Shown here in pieces: positions 13,423 to 23,553 of a stretch of DNA of 29,023 nucleotides. Source of the stretch: a virus; the IMG/VR virus record IMGVR_UViG_3300032084_000518, positions 1-29,023 of that record; one strand, 5' to 3'. How positions within the stretch are numbered: the stretch's first letter is position 1; each line of letters begins with the position of its first letter. Under the pieces are notes generated by a model. That model was not told where the DNA came from. It worked only from the letters and a program-made list of their open reading frames with translations, and ran no database searches. The position numbers were made by a program, and so were the translations under genes.

Positions 13423-13443
13423 AACGTATAGATCAGTGCTGGA

Positions 13444-13800
13444 TCACTTACCTTTTCTTCTTTCCTTCATCATCTGACGGAAAGCCTTCATCGAATCACG
13501 CTTATCCTTTCCCTTCTTCCAGCCACCCATCGCAAACTTCTCAGCCGCACGCTTGCTCTTAAACTCAAAGACTTCGCCACGTTCTAAAGCTTGATCAAAA
13601 GACTGGGGTTCATACTTACCGCCTTTACCTGTGGGAGCAATGCTTGGTACTGCGTAGTAAACAGGCTTACCTTTTTTGTTTTCACCGCTGTAAGTGCTCA
13701 TTAAGTGAGTAGACACTGTGCCATCAGGATTAACCCGAACCCCCTTGCCTTCTCTAATCTTTCTAACTTTGCGTTTGCGGAGTGTCTTTATTGGTTTCAT
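13444..13800 (-). CDS. Small basic virion-operon protein (118 aa)
   Basis: A very basic N-terminus (KTLRKRKVRKIREGKGVRVN) and C-terminus (KAFRQMMKERRKGK) flank a central part with STHLMSTYSG, YYAVPSIAPTG and FEFKSKRAAEKFAMGGWKKG. Similar short phage proteins with a 'VPS..P......A...GE.FEF...E.A..FA.G.WK' pattern occur beside internal virion genes. Function is unknown. It is the last gene of the minus-strand operon (ATGA overlap with the holin-like gene) and its stop is only 21 bp from the end of the convergent plus-strand operon. Confidence 0.65.
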   Translation of the reverse strand: MKPIKTLRKRKVRKIREGKGVRVNPDGTVSTHLMSTYSGENKKGKPVYYAVPSIAPTGKGGKYEPQSFDQALERGEVFEFKSKRAAEKFAMGGWKKGKDKRDSMKAFRQMMKERRKGK

Positions 13801-14252
13801 TTATCTTTCTTTACAGATGCGCCATAGTAGTACGCAAAGATATTCCCAATCACTACACCTTCAATCATACCCATTAGGTGGATGAATAGCTCGTTCTCTC
13901 GCACAGAGTCAATGTATACGACAGCGTAGATCGTGAACAGGAATGACAGCAACCCTACCATTCCAGTAACCATCATCATCCAGTCTACCTTTCCGGTAGC
14001 TTTCACTACTTCTACTTCACGCTGACGAGCAGACGCACGGTCGGAAGCCTCCAGTTCAAACGCCATACGTGCGAACTCAGCCTTCTGTGATGGATCTAAG
14101 TCTGGGTCATTCTGGATAAGGTTCTTCACCACACCCAGAACACCTTGGTCAGGCAGCAATTCCCCCGCCACGTCAAGCACCTTTGGGGCGTTGGTTTTTA
14201 ACCACTGCCCCAGCTTGGTGTCTTTGAACTTCTTCTTATTCTTCTCTGCCAT
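13797..14252 (-). CDS. Holin-like membrane protein (151 aa)
   Basis: Residues 1-90 are soluble and charged, with a linker that contains LEASDRASARQREVEVVKAT. Two hydrophobic helices follow at about 93-115 (MMMVTGMVGLLSFLFTIYAV) and 125-146, with a short basic tail KKDK. This layout (long helical N-terminus with a 'DR.SAR.RE' motif, then membrane helices) matches a phage holin family often described as 3TM holins. It would make inner-membrane holes for lysis, yet no endolysin gene is visible. It starts within the end of the giant gene (17-base overlap). Confidence 0.65.
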   Translation of the reverse strand: MAEKNKKKFKDTKLGQWLKTNAPKVLDVAGELLPDQGVLGVVKNLIQNDPDLDPSQKAEFARMAFELEASDRASARQREVEVVKATGKVDWMMMVTGMVGLLSFLFTIYAVVYIDSVRENELFIHLMGMIEGVVIGNIFAYYYGASVKKDK

Positions 14253-17200
14253 CGTAAATCTCTTGCATGATTCTAACCAGCTCGATAGAGTGAGGTCTCA
14301 ACTTGCCTCTTTCTATTTCTATCTGGCTGTTGTAATTCTGGTTCAACTCATTGAGAGCCTCCAGTTTTTCCTGATCGCTCAGTCTAAAGTACTTCTGGCT
14401 AGTGATCAACTCCTCTATCTCTGCGTATCTAGCTTTTCCTGACACGGCCATGAGTCTGTTCAGTTGCTCAGTGTTGAGGTACACCTTCTCATCCAAGAAC
14501 GCTCCGTCCTTCAGGAAGCTCAGATCGTCAAGACCAGCACGCTTCAGAGCCATCTTAGCTTTTCTGGTGGTCATGTTTGGCACATTGATCTTTCTCTTCT
14601 GAGCATAGCCCGGAGTACCAACCACATCAGGCACAGCCTCGAGTTGCTCGAACAGTCTGAACATCTCCTGTGACACATGATCGTCTTCACCCTTTCTCAG
14701 CTTAGTGATATCGAACAGCTGGTAAGTCCAACCCATGTTTCCTCTTGGGTTCTGCTCGATTGGCTGACCCTTCCAGTTGACTCTTACGGGGATGTCTGTT
14801 GTACCGAAGGTTCTGTCCTTCACGATGTACTCCAGTCTTTTGTACAGTCTCTCGCCGTAGCTCATATCCTTGGTGATACGAGTGTCAGGAAGGTACTCTC
14901 TCTCAGCTCTGTGCAGAGCGCTCAAGGTATTCGGGAGCGGGATGGCAGATACAGACTTGAATGTACTAGCCAACCATCTTTCAGATGCGGTAGAGAAGTC
15001 ATCAGGATCTGTCGAGGTCAGGATCTCCATGAAGTTGTTTACACCTTGCAGGAATGACTGATCCATCATGTGTGAGATTGAGCTGAATGGTCCCAATCCA
15101 AATGAATCTGTAACTGCGTGGTGCAAGAAACCAAAGTCCTCGTAGTCTCTGCTTCTGATCTCATCTCTGTCTGCACCCTTTATCATGGCACCCATAATGG
15201 TACCCGGAATACCCAGCTTGTTATAGCTAATGAACTGATCGTCAGGTCTTTTCTCTGTGCTCTCGCCGTTTATCCATCTTCTCAATCCTGAGATGTTGAT
15301 AGAGTTCGGTGGGAACTGATCGTATGCCAAGTTCTTCTCTTCGTCCTCATCCCACTCTACGGCACCTGAGATCAATCCTTCCTTGATGAGAACCATTGCT
15401 GCCTGAGTAACCATACTTCCTACCACGATCTTACCGAAGTTCTGGGCTGCTGATCTAGCATCCTTCTTCTTCAGGTCGCTCATGATCCTCACGCCTGCAA
15501 CGTATGGTGATACGAATGTCAGCGTGTCCATCAGGATGTTGGCTGGGGTACGAACGTATGGTACAGATGATCTCACGAGGAACTTACCTACAGCCTCCCC
15601 ATTTACTCCCGGCAGCACACCGAATCCTTTCGCAAGCATTCTTTGCAGGAAGTTGATTGACTGCTCCGCAATCTCAGAACCTGTTGTTCTTTCTTGGTAG
15701 GTCAGTTTTCTACCCTCACGCTCAGCCAGCTCTCGGGCTCTCTTGTCTGGGTACTTAACAAAGTTCTTAAGTGCCTGACCTTCAAGACCTTGAGCTAGGG
15801 CAGCTTGGTACAGCTCGATCCCTTCTACGCCCCTGCGGAATGGTGTATCACCGAGGGACAGGAATCGGAACATTGTCTCAGCTGGAATACCAAGCGTACC
15901 CTGCACGAACAGTTTAATTCGCTGGCTTAGGTTTGACTTACCGTCAACACCCATAGGCAGATCACCTCTACCCATTGCAGCCTTCAGCGATCGGAACGGA
16001 GCAAAGCCACGCTCTACTCTCCACTCGGTTACGTCTTTAGTCTGTCCAGTGTAGATCTCATCGAGAGCTTCTACGAATCCAGAACCGAACTTACGTATAC
16101 CGTACATATAAGCGTTGAGAGAGTAGTTTCTCTTGATCGGAGAGTCAATACCAAACAGGTTAATCAATCTTTCTACAGGAAGGGCTATCGCATCCACGGC
16201 TACTTTGCCAAGTGCGTTGATCATGTTGGCACCCACGTTGGTGATCTGTGACATTGGGGTCAGCAGGTTACCTTGGATGAGCTGGGTCAGCAAGTCGCCC
16301 CAGCCTTTCTCGATCACTGCGTTTGCAAACGTATTCAGCTCTCTCTCAGCTTTGAGAGCCTGATCAGTAATGCTCTTCAACTCAGCCTCTACATCCTCAC
16401 CAGCGATGGCTCGCTTCATAAGGTCTTCGTGCTTTTGCTGAAGGTCAAACAAAGTGGTAGTCATCTGAGTCAGCCTTTTCTTCTGATCGTCTGACAAGGT
16501 GTTACCTCTTCGCTCAACTTCTTTCATGAAGATCTGATACATACCCTGAGGGGTAGAGCTCTTGATCTCTCTGAAGTGTCTCAGCAGTCGTCCAGCGGTG
16601 GTACCAATCTTAGCGGCTTCTTCTATGAGGCCGGGGATTCTGTCGAGATCACCGTCAGCTACCGCCCTTGAGATCAGCTCGTTAACCGCAAGCACACCCA
16701 AGTCATCGTTTCTATTCTGAAGTCTACCGAGGGCATCGTTAGTCATGATGTCCACGAGCTCCTGAACACTCATTGATTCGAGCTTAGCTCTTGCATCCTT
16801 GAGGTTTTGCTTTGAGATGTAGTTCTCTGGGTTATCCAAGATGGCTTTCCTTGCGCCTTCGTATGTTCTAGCAGCTCTACCAGCAGTCTTTCTGAGTCTT
16901 CTAGAGGCTTTCATTCGAACCTCATTGTCTTGCAGGTTCTTAGCGTATTCACTCTTGTCCAGAGCTACTTGAGATTGTACCGGGAGTCTGTCGTATGCGG
17001 CCTCGAGTTCCGCTCTGGTCTCGTAGGTTACACCTAGAACCCTCTCGCTGTATCCCTTAAATCTGTTTACAGCTTTGTTGTACTTCTCACCTCTGGTGGT
17101 TCTCTTAGCTTTACCTTTTTCTGACTCTGCTCTACCAGCCGTCACGATTGGATCTGCGAAGTCGTAGTATTCGATCTCACCTCTGAGGAACACATCGTTA

Positions 17201-20200
17201 CCAATGATGGTAGCCTCGCTCGCTGACTTGATGGGACGGCCAGCTACATCCATGAAGACATTTGTCTTGAATGGATTGAATATAGCCTTAACCCCATCGA
17301 AGTTTGCTTCGTCAATACTTGCGCTAACGAACTCGCCGTTTACACTAGCCATTGGGAACTTGTTTTCTTGGAAGGTTGCGATCTTCTCTCTAGCCCCTTG
17401 GTTAACGTAAAACGTTGGGTTCTTGATAGTTACAGCAGTTGCGTACTTCAACGCTTTCCCTGACGCAGTCTTCTGGTGCAGAGTCTGTACTGGTACGCCA
17501 GTGTTCTTGAGTACGTTGAGGTTTAGCCTCACACCCACCATGTCGCCCACGTTGACCTCGTTGTTCTCGTTGATGATTCGAACTGAGTTTGCATCGGTGT
17601 TAAGTGCTTGACGCTCAGCCTCATTGGTAAGCATCTTGCCTCTGTAGTTCAGGGCTTCTTCTCGTGGTCTGTTTCTAAACAGATCAGAATCCTCTGCCAT
17701 TTGCTTGAGCGGAACATCATCCATTGGGATGGTATCAAACAAAGAGAGTTGATGCTCTTGAACTCTACTCAGTCTTCTAGACAGCTTAGTCTGGTCATTG
17801 CTCTCCGCATATCTCGGTGGATCGTTTGCATCGAGATCAGCCTGCTCAGATACGCTCATAGCGTTCTCAGACATTCTCTCGTACATGGGTCTTCCATCTG
17901 GACCTTCAGCCATAAGCTTATCCATGATGCGTGCGTTGGGTGTATACTCAACCCCAAACGTAGCTTGACTGGTTGCGTAGATAGCCTGTCCAACCTCAGC
18001 TGGTGAAACACCAAGCTCTTTAGCAACAGCCTGCATCACCTCTGCGTTGAACTTGCGAATTTTAACAGTGTCCTCGTGAGTCTTCGGCGTAATAAGTTTG
18101 CCGTAGATCCTGCTTGCTTTCTTACGCACCTCGAGAGGTTTGCTCTGGTCGTTTCTAAGATCTACCAGCGCATTCATCAATCTTTTTGCACCCATCCCCT
18201 TGGTGTTGACACCAAGCGACTCAAGGTCAGCTCTAAGCTTGTCAATGTTGCCCTTTCCAAACTGTCTGTAGTCTGGCATTCTTCCGGTGAGCACACCGAA
18301 GTACGAGAATACGTGGGAGTCTTGGGTCGGTACGCTCAGGTCTCCAGCCAAGTTCAATCCGTAAGCACCAAGCTTTTGTCCGAACTGAGTTTGAGCAAAC
18401 ACATCAAACCTTTTTCCTACAGGCTCACCCATCTTCTTGATGAACGCCTGAGGTCTGAACTTACCGTCAGCGTTAGCAAATCCTTTGGATAATTCGTTAA
18501 GGATTTCTAGCTGGCTAGATATTCTAACCATTCTGTCTCCTCTGACATATCCATACTCCAAGTCGTAATCACTTTGTTTTTGGATGAGGTCTATCACCTT
18601 TTTAGGGATGACACCAGTAGTAGCCACATCTGTATTGCCACTCTGATATTCCTTGGCAATGACTCTAAACAAATCCATAGACACTCCAAGGTTAGGAGTA
18701 GCTCTCGATCCATTCGAAGTGATGGCAACAACAAAGTCAAAGATTGGCTCTAACTCCTTCATGACCTGCTGGTCAATACCATCTCTTCTGCTAAGGGTTT
18801 CAAAGTATCTTGCCTTTGCCTCCTTGTGATCCTTAAAGAAAGTCATTGGGTCAACACCGTTGAGATCTTCTTTAATCACATTAGCGTCCTGAAGCAGCTT
18901 AACTTCTCTAGAAAGAATCTCAACAATTCTGGCCTGAGCTTCCTTTGGGTTGTCTCTGAACAACTCGTATGTGAGTCCATATCTTTCTCTGAGCGCGTGG
19001 CTGAAGAACTGTCTAAGCGTAGTGTCTGTCGCAGCAGAGCACAGCTTCTTGAGTCCAATCTTGTTGCACAGGTACTCATTCTTCAGCTTTGAAAACCTAG
19101 CGTAGTTTATTTCTAGCTTGGAAATAGGTCTTTCAATGAACTCTTTCTTCAGAAGCAGAGAAGCTTTAGCTGATGGGTCGTCTTCAGGGAAGTGGAAGTT
19201 TTTGTTTTGTCGCTTCGCTTCTTTTGCTAGAAAGGCAACTTGCTTCTCCTCAATGTCTCGAGCACGCTTAACAAGTCTATCATAGTAGTCCTTACCCATG
19301 AACTCTTTGTCGCTGTCAGACATTCCCTCATAGGTTCTGATCTTGTTCTTGATGGCTCTCATCTGATTAGCCATAGCACCAGCGATAGTACGATTGACGA
19401 TACCTTGCGAAACAGCATCGGCATTTCTTCTCGTGAACCTGTTGGTTACTTCAGACCCCTCACCTCCGTATCGGTTGAGTCTGGTAGAGTATCTAGGCTT
19501 GTCCTTGAACTTCGCATTCACCAGTTGGTTTACGTCGATGGTTCTGCCATCAACCTCAAAATCAAAGACCTCTTCGTTCTTACCGAAGTCTGTAGCTTTT
19601 TTCCACCAGTTAATGAAGTGCCACTTACCATTGAAGGTCATCGAGTCCTCGTAGTTCCCAATGTTTTTTCTAGATCCGTCTCGATAGTACTTGTAGTTTG
19701 TTCTGCGGAACTTTACCTCGATAGGGCCGTCCTCCTTGAGTGCAAAAGCAGACAGTCTTTGAGATTTCTTGGCTTGGTCTTTTGCTTTTTGCTCTACTTG
19801 AATCCTGAGATCTGCACCATCTTGGAATCTCTTAATAGCGGCCACCATGTCTAACACAGAAGAGTCTGACTTAATAGTCAGGTCTTTCATACCAGCAGCA
19901 CTCAAGATGTTGTTGATGATTACCCTAACCTTAGATGCCAGTCCTGTCTTGACGTTCAAATCTTCAGCGGCTACCGCTGAAAGGAACTCAACCAAAACTT
20001 CTTCATCAACCAAGGCAGCATCCGCTCCTGTGTCTGTGTATGTCTTTGCTTTTGACCTAAGTCTCTCGGCAAGGGCGGGATCTGATTTGACGAGTCTGTC
20101 GATCTCTCGCCTCATTTTCTTGCGCTGGGCTGGAGTCATATTCTCTACCGCAGGCCCAATCAATGCGTGGAAAGACTCCTCTAGAATTGTTTCGCTAAGA

Positions 20201-23200
20201 GTTTTCGGTCTAGTTATGCCAGCCTGAGCTTCGAGTGTAGCATTTAGCGCAACAACTTCGGGGTTGATGTACAGGGTGTTTCCAACCCACATGCCTCCAA
20301 CTACAGAAAAATCTACACCTTTTTCGCCAATCTGTTTTCCAATTGCAACAGCGCTATCGAAGTCGTGAGCAATTACAACCCTAAGGTTCGGATACATTTT
20401 CTTAATGCGAGCCAAGTACCTGTTCAGGAACCTTCTATCCTTTTGAGTCAAGTGAGGTACATCTTCAGGAACTCTATAGGAGCCATCCTCCATTGCGTTG
20501 AGCTCAGTAGATTTTATCTCTGTGGTGTCGGTCTCTTCAGAGAATACGTCAGCCTCTGCTTCTGCATCCGTCTCAACGGCAGCTTCGGGCTGGACTTTTT
20601 CTGAGAGGTTAGTTTCAACCTCAACAGTCTCCACTACATTACCGTCAGCATCTCTCTGCTCAAACACTACCGCACCAGTAGGAACTTCGCCTTCTACGTT
20701 TACATCTTTGATCTCTTTGACTGTAACACTACCACCCTCTTGGGTTGGCTCTGGCATCTGATCTTCAGGAACCTCAAATCTGTCTGCTTCAGTTTGTGCT
20801 GGCGGCTCGTCTATATCTTTTACCGCTTCATTCTCAGGGTTGAGGCCGAGATATTCAAAAAGGTTTTGCTGAGCATCAACTACTTCCTCTCTCGCTGCTT
20901 CTTTGAGTCTTTGCATCTCAGCCTCTCCGGTTGGAGTAAACGGCGATGGATCTTTACCTTCCTCTAAGTCCTGAAGCTTCTTTTTAGCGTCGAAGTATTC
21001 CTGCTTAAGTCTTTGAGCCTCAGCAAGATCATCCTCTGTTTTCTTCAGCAGCCTTTCACCTTGCTCTCTGGTGGTTTCGCTAAGACCGTCAGGACCAGCC
21101 TCAGCACGCTCTTTGGCTGCTACCCTTTGTACCTCAAGTTCTTTATTGATGAATTCTATTTTTTCATCAATCTTCTTTTCAGCAAGAGTCTGTCTCTCTT
21201 CTGTCGTGAGAGGGGTGTCCTTTAGCTCTGCCTTATACTTGGAAGTGATTTGATTTCTTTGATCGACTAACGCCTTGAGCTCCCCTCGGATTTGCCCTTG
21301 CTGCTCGGGGGCAGCTTTTTTCATTTCGACACTCTTCTTGTAGATCTCAATATCAAGCTTATTGATAGAGTCTAATTCTTTAGGGTGTCTGACGGACATC
21401 ATCTCAAACAAAGGAGCTTGAGAGTTGTTAATCTCTCTTACCTTCTTGTCTATTTCCTCAATATTGGCTGCGAGGACTGCTTTCTTTTTTGCGCTGCTAG
21501 TGTTATCGTGCAGCTTGAGAAGCTCTGCTCTGTCAGCCGCAAGCACTTGCAAGGCTGAGGTCAGATCAACATCATACTTACCGCCTACTATTGCTGCTTT
21601 AACTTTACCGACAGCACCACCAGTTGCGTCAAAAACACTACCAATTGCAGCACCCATGATCGCACCCTCAAGCGCTTGATCAAACATTTCGCTCATTGAG
21701 ACTTCCTCTCCTTTTGAGTTAGCCTCAATCATATACTGCATGGCGCTGGTAGTCGCTTCAGACAAAGCCTCACCACCAATTGATAAACCACGGGCAGTAG
21801 CGTAACCCTTAAGCATCTGCTGGTTCAACAGCTTACCACTCTCCTTAGAAATAATCCTACCAGCTCTGAATGACTTCTCAGCGGTTTGCATAGCAGCATT
21901 GGTCTTAAATCCATATCGACCAATTCTACCTAAGGCATAATCCCCCAAACCTGTTACGATAGAGTAGCCGATCTTGTCTGCGGTACCGAGAGCTCCTTCG
22001 CCCCAGCCCTCTTGATCTGCAATCTCCATGTAAGTGGCACTACCTGTACCGAGCCCGTATAACAGCTGTGATCCAGAACCTTTGATGAGACCTTTGTAAG
22101 CAGCCTTCCCAATCTTTGATGCTCTTGAAAAGCGTGCTGCTGTCATTCCAGCTCTAGCTGCGAGCGCCCCAAACTTTGCGAAAGAAGCACCACTAGCTAT
22201 AGAGGCACCACCTGTCGCAACGCCCTCAACAGCAGTCATTGCAATGAGTGGGAGCATAGCGCCTACACCGTTGCCGATGTGAGTAAACCCAGCAATGATA
22301 TCGCCATCGCTGAATGACTCAGTCATGCTTTTTGTAAGGATAGTTGCGTCAGCGTACTCAGCCTCCAGCCTTCTATTGAACAAGTCTCTTCTTACCTTGG
22401 CCTCTTCATCAGTTTCAAAGTCACCACCAAACGCTTCAGCAATGCTGTCTGCTGCGCTAATAAAGAAACCTCCAATACCATTGATCATTCTGAACAGCTC
22501 GGCATCTGCTGACGCTGCTAGAGATCCAAAGATGCCTTGGCTATTGTACTGCCCGTCATTGTCAAGATCCGTGTCTAGACCATACTCAAAGTACATCTTG
22601 TCTGAAAAGTTCTCCAAGAAGTCTTCGTCATCCTTCATCTCTTCAGGGAAGGCGTTTCTCACAATAGCAGCACCCTTTTCTTCCATAAAAGTTTGGAAGG
22701 AAGACTGAATGCCCTGCTGCCGGATTTCCTCCAAAGCAAGATGATAGTCTGATTCGCTGATCTCACCAGCATCTAACTGATCCGCAAGAGCATCTTGAGC
22801 GGGCTTGTTGTGGTTCCTGATGTTCTCCATCAAACCTTCTTGCTCACGGAATCTGTCTGAAATGTTTTTATAGAGGTCTTCTGCAAGCTGCTCTTGCTCC
22901 TCCGTAAACTCGTACTCCAAATAATCGGGAGGTGCGGGCAGATCGTTTTGCAAGTGAGAGGGCAGGCTCTCGTAGTACTCTTTGTATGCAGGGGTTCCCC
23001 TCGGGGGGATGGGCATGTCGTTTCTTAACTGCTGATCGTCGTCATCAAACAAGCTTGAAGATATAGCTGAAGGTGTCGCGCCAACAAGACCGAGGACTCC
23101 CAGTGCCGGACCAGCACTTGCTTGTGTTAGAGCGTCACCCGTGCTCGACACACCAAAGCCCATGTAGTCTGAGGCGTACTGGAATCCTTCTTCAGGCTCA

Positions 23201-23547
23201 CCTTGCTTCAATGCGTTACTCAACCACGAGGAGTACGCATCACCAATCTCAGTCTGTGCTTTGTTTACTAGGTCAACTTGACCCTCTTGCAAGGAAGATT
23301 CCGAGTCTGGTTCTTCCAAATCTGAGATAAACGGCTGATCCGGAGCTGTGTTTTGAACGTCCTGCCCCGATAAATCTTCGGCTGGCTGGGGCGCTTCCGA
23401 TCCTTTTTTTTTTGAGATAATATCTGTGATCAACTGGTTTCTACTTCCAGTAAAACCCTCCGATGAAGTAATAGACTTGTAGACCTCCATCTCAGTCATA
23501 CCCTGAGATAGCAACTCATCAATTTGGTTGAAGTACTCTTCGTTCAT
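14236..23547 (-). CDS. Giant polyvalent / ejected virion protein (3103 aa)
   Basis: Likely the counterpart of T7 gp16-type ejected proteins, since it follows gp14- and gp15-like genes; its content fits the 'polyvalent' giant phage proteins. Layout (approximate residues): a disordered acidic N-terminus; hydrophobic, Gly/Ala-rich probable membrane-insertion segments about 420-655 (GVGAMLPLIAMTAVEGVATG; LEGAIMGAAIGSVF); a long coiled coil about 665-870; an acidic linker about 900-1040; a zincin-like domain about 1050-1230 whose motif is EESFH (1123-1127) instead of HExxH; helical parts, including FVVAITSNGSRATPNLG; a segment VGVRLNLNVLKNTGVPVQTL; and C-terminal LPD-like helices from about 2400 (LLTQLIQGNLLTPMSQITNV). 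I see no T7- or N4-type RNA polymerase motifs and no transglycosylase. An A10 run lies near codon 46. Confidence 0.8.
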   Translation of the reverse strand: MNEEYFNQIDELLSQGMTEMEVYKSITSSEGFTGSRNQLITDIISKKKGSEAPQPAEDLSGQDVQNTAPDQPFISDLEEPDSESSLQEGQVDLVNKAQTEIGDAYSSWLSNALKQGEPEEGFQYASDYMGFGVSSTGDALTQASAGPALGVLGLVGATPSAISSSLFDDDDQQLRNDMPIPPRGTPAYKEYYESLPSHLQNDLPAPPDYLEYEFTEEQEQLAEDLYKNISDRFREQEGLMENIRNHNKPAQDALADQLDAGEISESDYHLALEEIRQQGIQSSFQTFMEEKGAAIVRNAFPEEMKDDEDFLENFSDKMYFEYGLDTDLDNDGQYNSQGIFGSLAASADAELFRMINGIGGFFISAADSIAEAFGGDFETDEEAKVRRDLFNRRLEAEYADATILTKSMTESFSDGDIIAGFTHIGNGVGAMLPLIAMTAVEGVATGGASIASGASFAKFGALAARAGMTAARFSRASKIGKAAYKGLIKGSGSQLLYGLGTGSATYMEIADQEGWGEGALGTADKIGYSIVTGLGDYALGRIGRYGFKTNAAMQTAEKSFRAGRIISKESGKLLNQQMLKGYATARGLSIGGEALSEATTSAMQYMIEANSKGEEVSMSEMFDQALEGAIMGAAIGSVFDATGGAVGKVKAAIVGGKYDVDLTSALQVLAADRAELLKLHDNTSSAKKKAVLAANIEEIDKKVREINNSQAPLFEMMSVRHPKELDSINKLDIEIYKKSVEMKKAAPEQQGQIRGELKALVDQRNQITSKYKAELKDTPLTTEERQTLAEKKIDEKIEFINKELEVQRVAAKERAEAGPDGLSETTREQGERLLKKTEDDLAEAQRLKQEYFDAKKKLQDLEEGKDPSPFTPTGEAEMQRLKEAAREEVVDAQQNLFEYLGLNPENEAVKDIDEPPAQTEADRFEVPEDQMPEPTQEGGSVTVKEIKDVNVEGEVPTGAVVFEQRDADGNVVETVEVETNLSEKVQPEAAVETDAEAEADVFSEETDTTEIKSTELNAMEDGSYRVPEDVPHLTQKDRRFLNRYLARIKKMYPNLRVVIAHDFDSAVAIGKQIGEKGVDFSVVGGMWVGNTLYINPEVVALNATLEAQAGITRPKTLSETILEESFHALIGPAVENMTPAQRKKMRREIDRLVKSDPALAERLRSKAKTYTDTGADAALVDEEVLVEFLSAVAAEDLNVKTGLASKVRVIINNILSAAGMKDLTIKSDSSVLDMVAAIKRFQDGADLRIQVEQKAKDQAKKSQRLSAFALKEDGPIEVKFRRTNYKYYRDGSRKNIGNYEDSMTFNGKWHFINWWKKATDFGKNEEVFDFEVDGRTIDVNQLVNAKFKDKPRYSTRLNRYGGEGSEVTNRFTRRNADAVSQGIVNRTIAGAMANQMRAIKNKIRTYEGMSDSDKEFMGKDYYDRLVKRARDIEEKQVAFLAKEAKRQNKNFHFPEDDPSAKASLLLKKEFIERPISKLEINYARFSKLKNEYLCNKIGLKKLCSAATDTTLRQFFSHALRERYGLTYELFRDNPKEAQARIVEILSREVKLLQDANVIKEDLNGVDPMTFFKDHKEAKARYFETLSRRDGIDQQVMKELEPIFDFVVAITSNGSRATPNLGVSMDLFRVIAKEYQSGNTDVATTGVIPKKVIDLIQKQSDYDLEYGYVRGDRMVRISSQLEILNELSKGFANADGKFRPQAFIKKMGEPVGKRFDVFAQTQFGQKLGAYGLNLAGDLSVPTQDSHVFSYFGVLTGRMPDYRQFGKGNIDKLRADLESLGVNTKGMGAKRLMNALVDLRNDQSKPLEVRKKASRIYGKLITPKTHEDTVKIRKFNAEVMQAVAKELGVSPAEVGQAIYATSQATFGVEYTPNARIMDKLMAEGPDGRPMYERMSENAMSVSEQADLDANDPPRYAESNDQTKLSRRLSRVQEHQLSLFDTIPMDDVPLKQMAEDSDLFRNRPREEALNYRGKMLTNEAERQALNTDANSVRIINENNEVNVGDMVGVRLNLNVLKNTGVPVQTLHQKTASGKALKYATAVTIKNPTFYVNQGAREKIATFQENKFPMASVNGEFVSASIDEANFDGVKAIFNPFKTNVFMDVAGRPIKSASEATIIGNDVFLRGEIEYYDFADPIVTAGRAESEKGKAKRTTRGEKYNKAVNRFKGYSERVLGVTYETRAELEAAYDRLPVQSQVALDKSEYAKNLQDNEVRMKASRRLRKTAGRAARTYEGARKAILDNPENYISKQNLKDARAKLESMSVQELVDIMTNDALGRLQNRNDDLGVLAVNELISRAVADGDLDRIPGLIEEAAKIGTTAGRLLRHFREIKSSTPQGMYQIFMKEVERRGNTLSDDQKKRLTQMTTTLFDLQQKHEDLMKRAIAGEDVEAELKSITDQALKAERELNTFANAVIEKGWGDLLTQLIQGNLLTPMSQITNVGANMINALGKVAVDAIALPVERLINLFGIDSPIKRNYSLNAYMYGIRKFGSGFVEALDEIYTGQTKDVTEWRVERGFAPFRSLKAAMGRGDLPMGVDGKSNLSQRIKLFVQGTLGIPAETMFRFLSLGDTPFRRGVEGIELYQAALAQGLEGQALKNFVKYPDKRARELAEREGRKLTYQERTTGSEIAEQSINFLQRMLAKGFGVLPGVNGEAVGKFLVRSSVPYVRTPANILMDTLTFVSPYVAGVRIMSDLKKKDARSAAQNFGKIVVGSMVTQAAMVLIKEGLISGAVEWDEDEEKNLAYDQFPPNSINISGLRRWINGESTEKRPDDQFISYNKLGIPGTIMGAMIKGADRDEIRSRDYEDFGFLHHAVTDSFGLGPFSSISHMMDQSFLQGVNNFMEILTSTDPDDFSTASERWLASTFKSVSAIPLPNTLSALHRAEREYLPDTRITKDMSYGERLYKRLEYIVKDRTFGTTDIPVRVNWKGQPIEQNPRGNMGWTYQLFDITKLRKGEDDHVSQEMFRLFEQLEAVPDVVGTPGYAQKRKINVPNMTTRKAKMALKRAGLDDLSFLKDGAFLDEKVYLNTEQLNRLMAVSGKARYAEIEELITSQKYFRLSDQEKLEALNELNQNYNSQIEIERGKLRPHSIELVRIMQEIYDGREE

Positions 23548-23553
23548 ATCTTA

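Noticed and set aside
13835-13842. TATCTTTG on the minus strand inside the holin-like gene
   Set aside because: No TTTG-type -33 box at the expected 20-bp distance; inside a coding frame.
14191-23330. Many plus-strand ORFs of 60-204 codons opposite the giant gene
   Set aside because: They are antisense to a long, clearly coding frame and contain Ser/Leu-rich shadow translations with no coherent domains or spacing.
14236-23547. Giant protein as an N4-type virion RNA polymerase
   Set aside because: Size fits, but the catalytic Asp, the K-x-x-x-Y-G motif and the H-D-S motif of T7-like polymerases were not found by eye.
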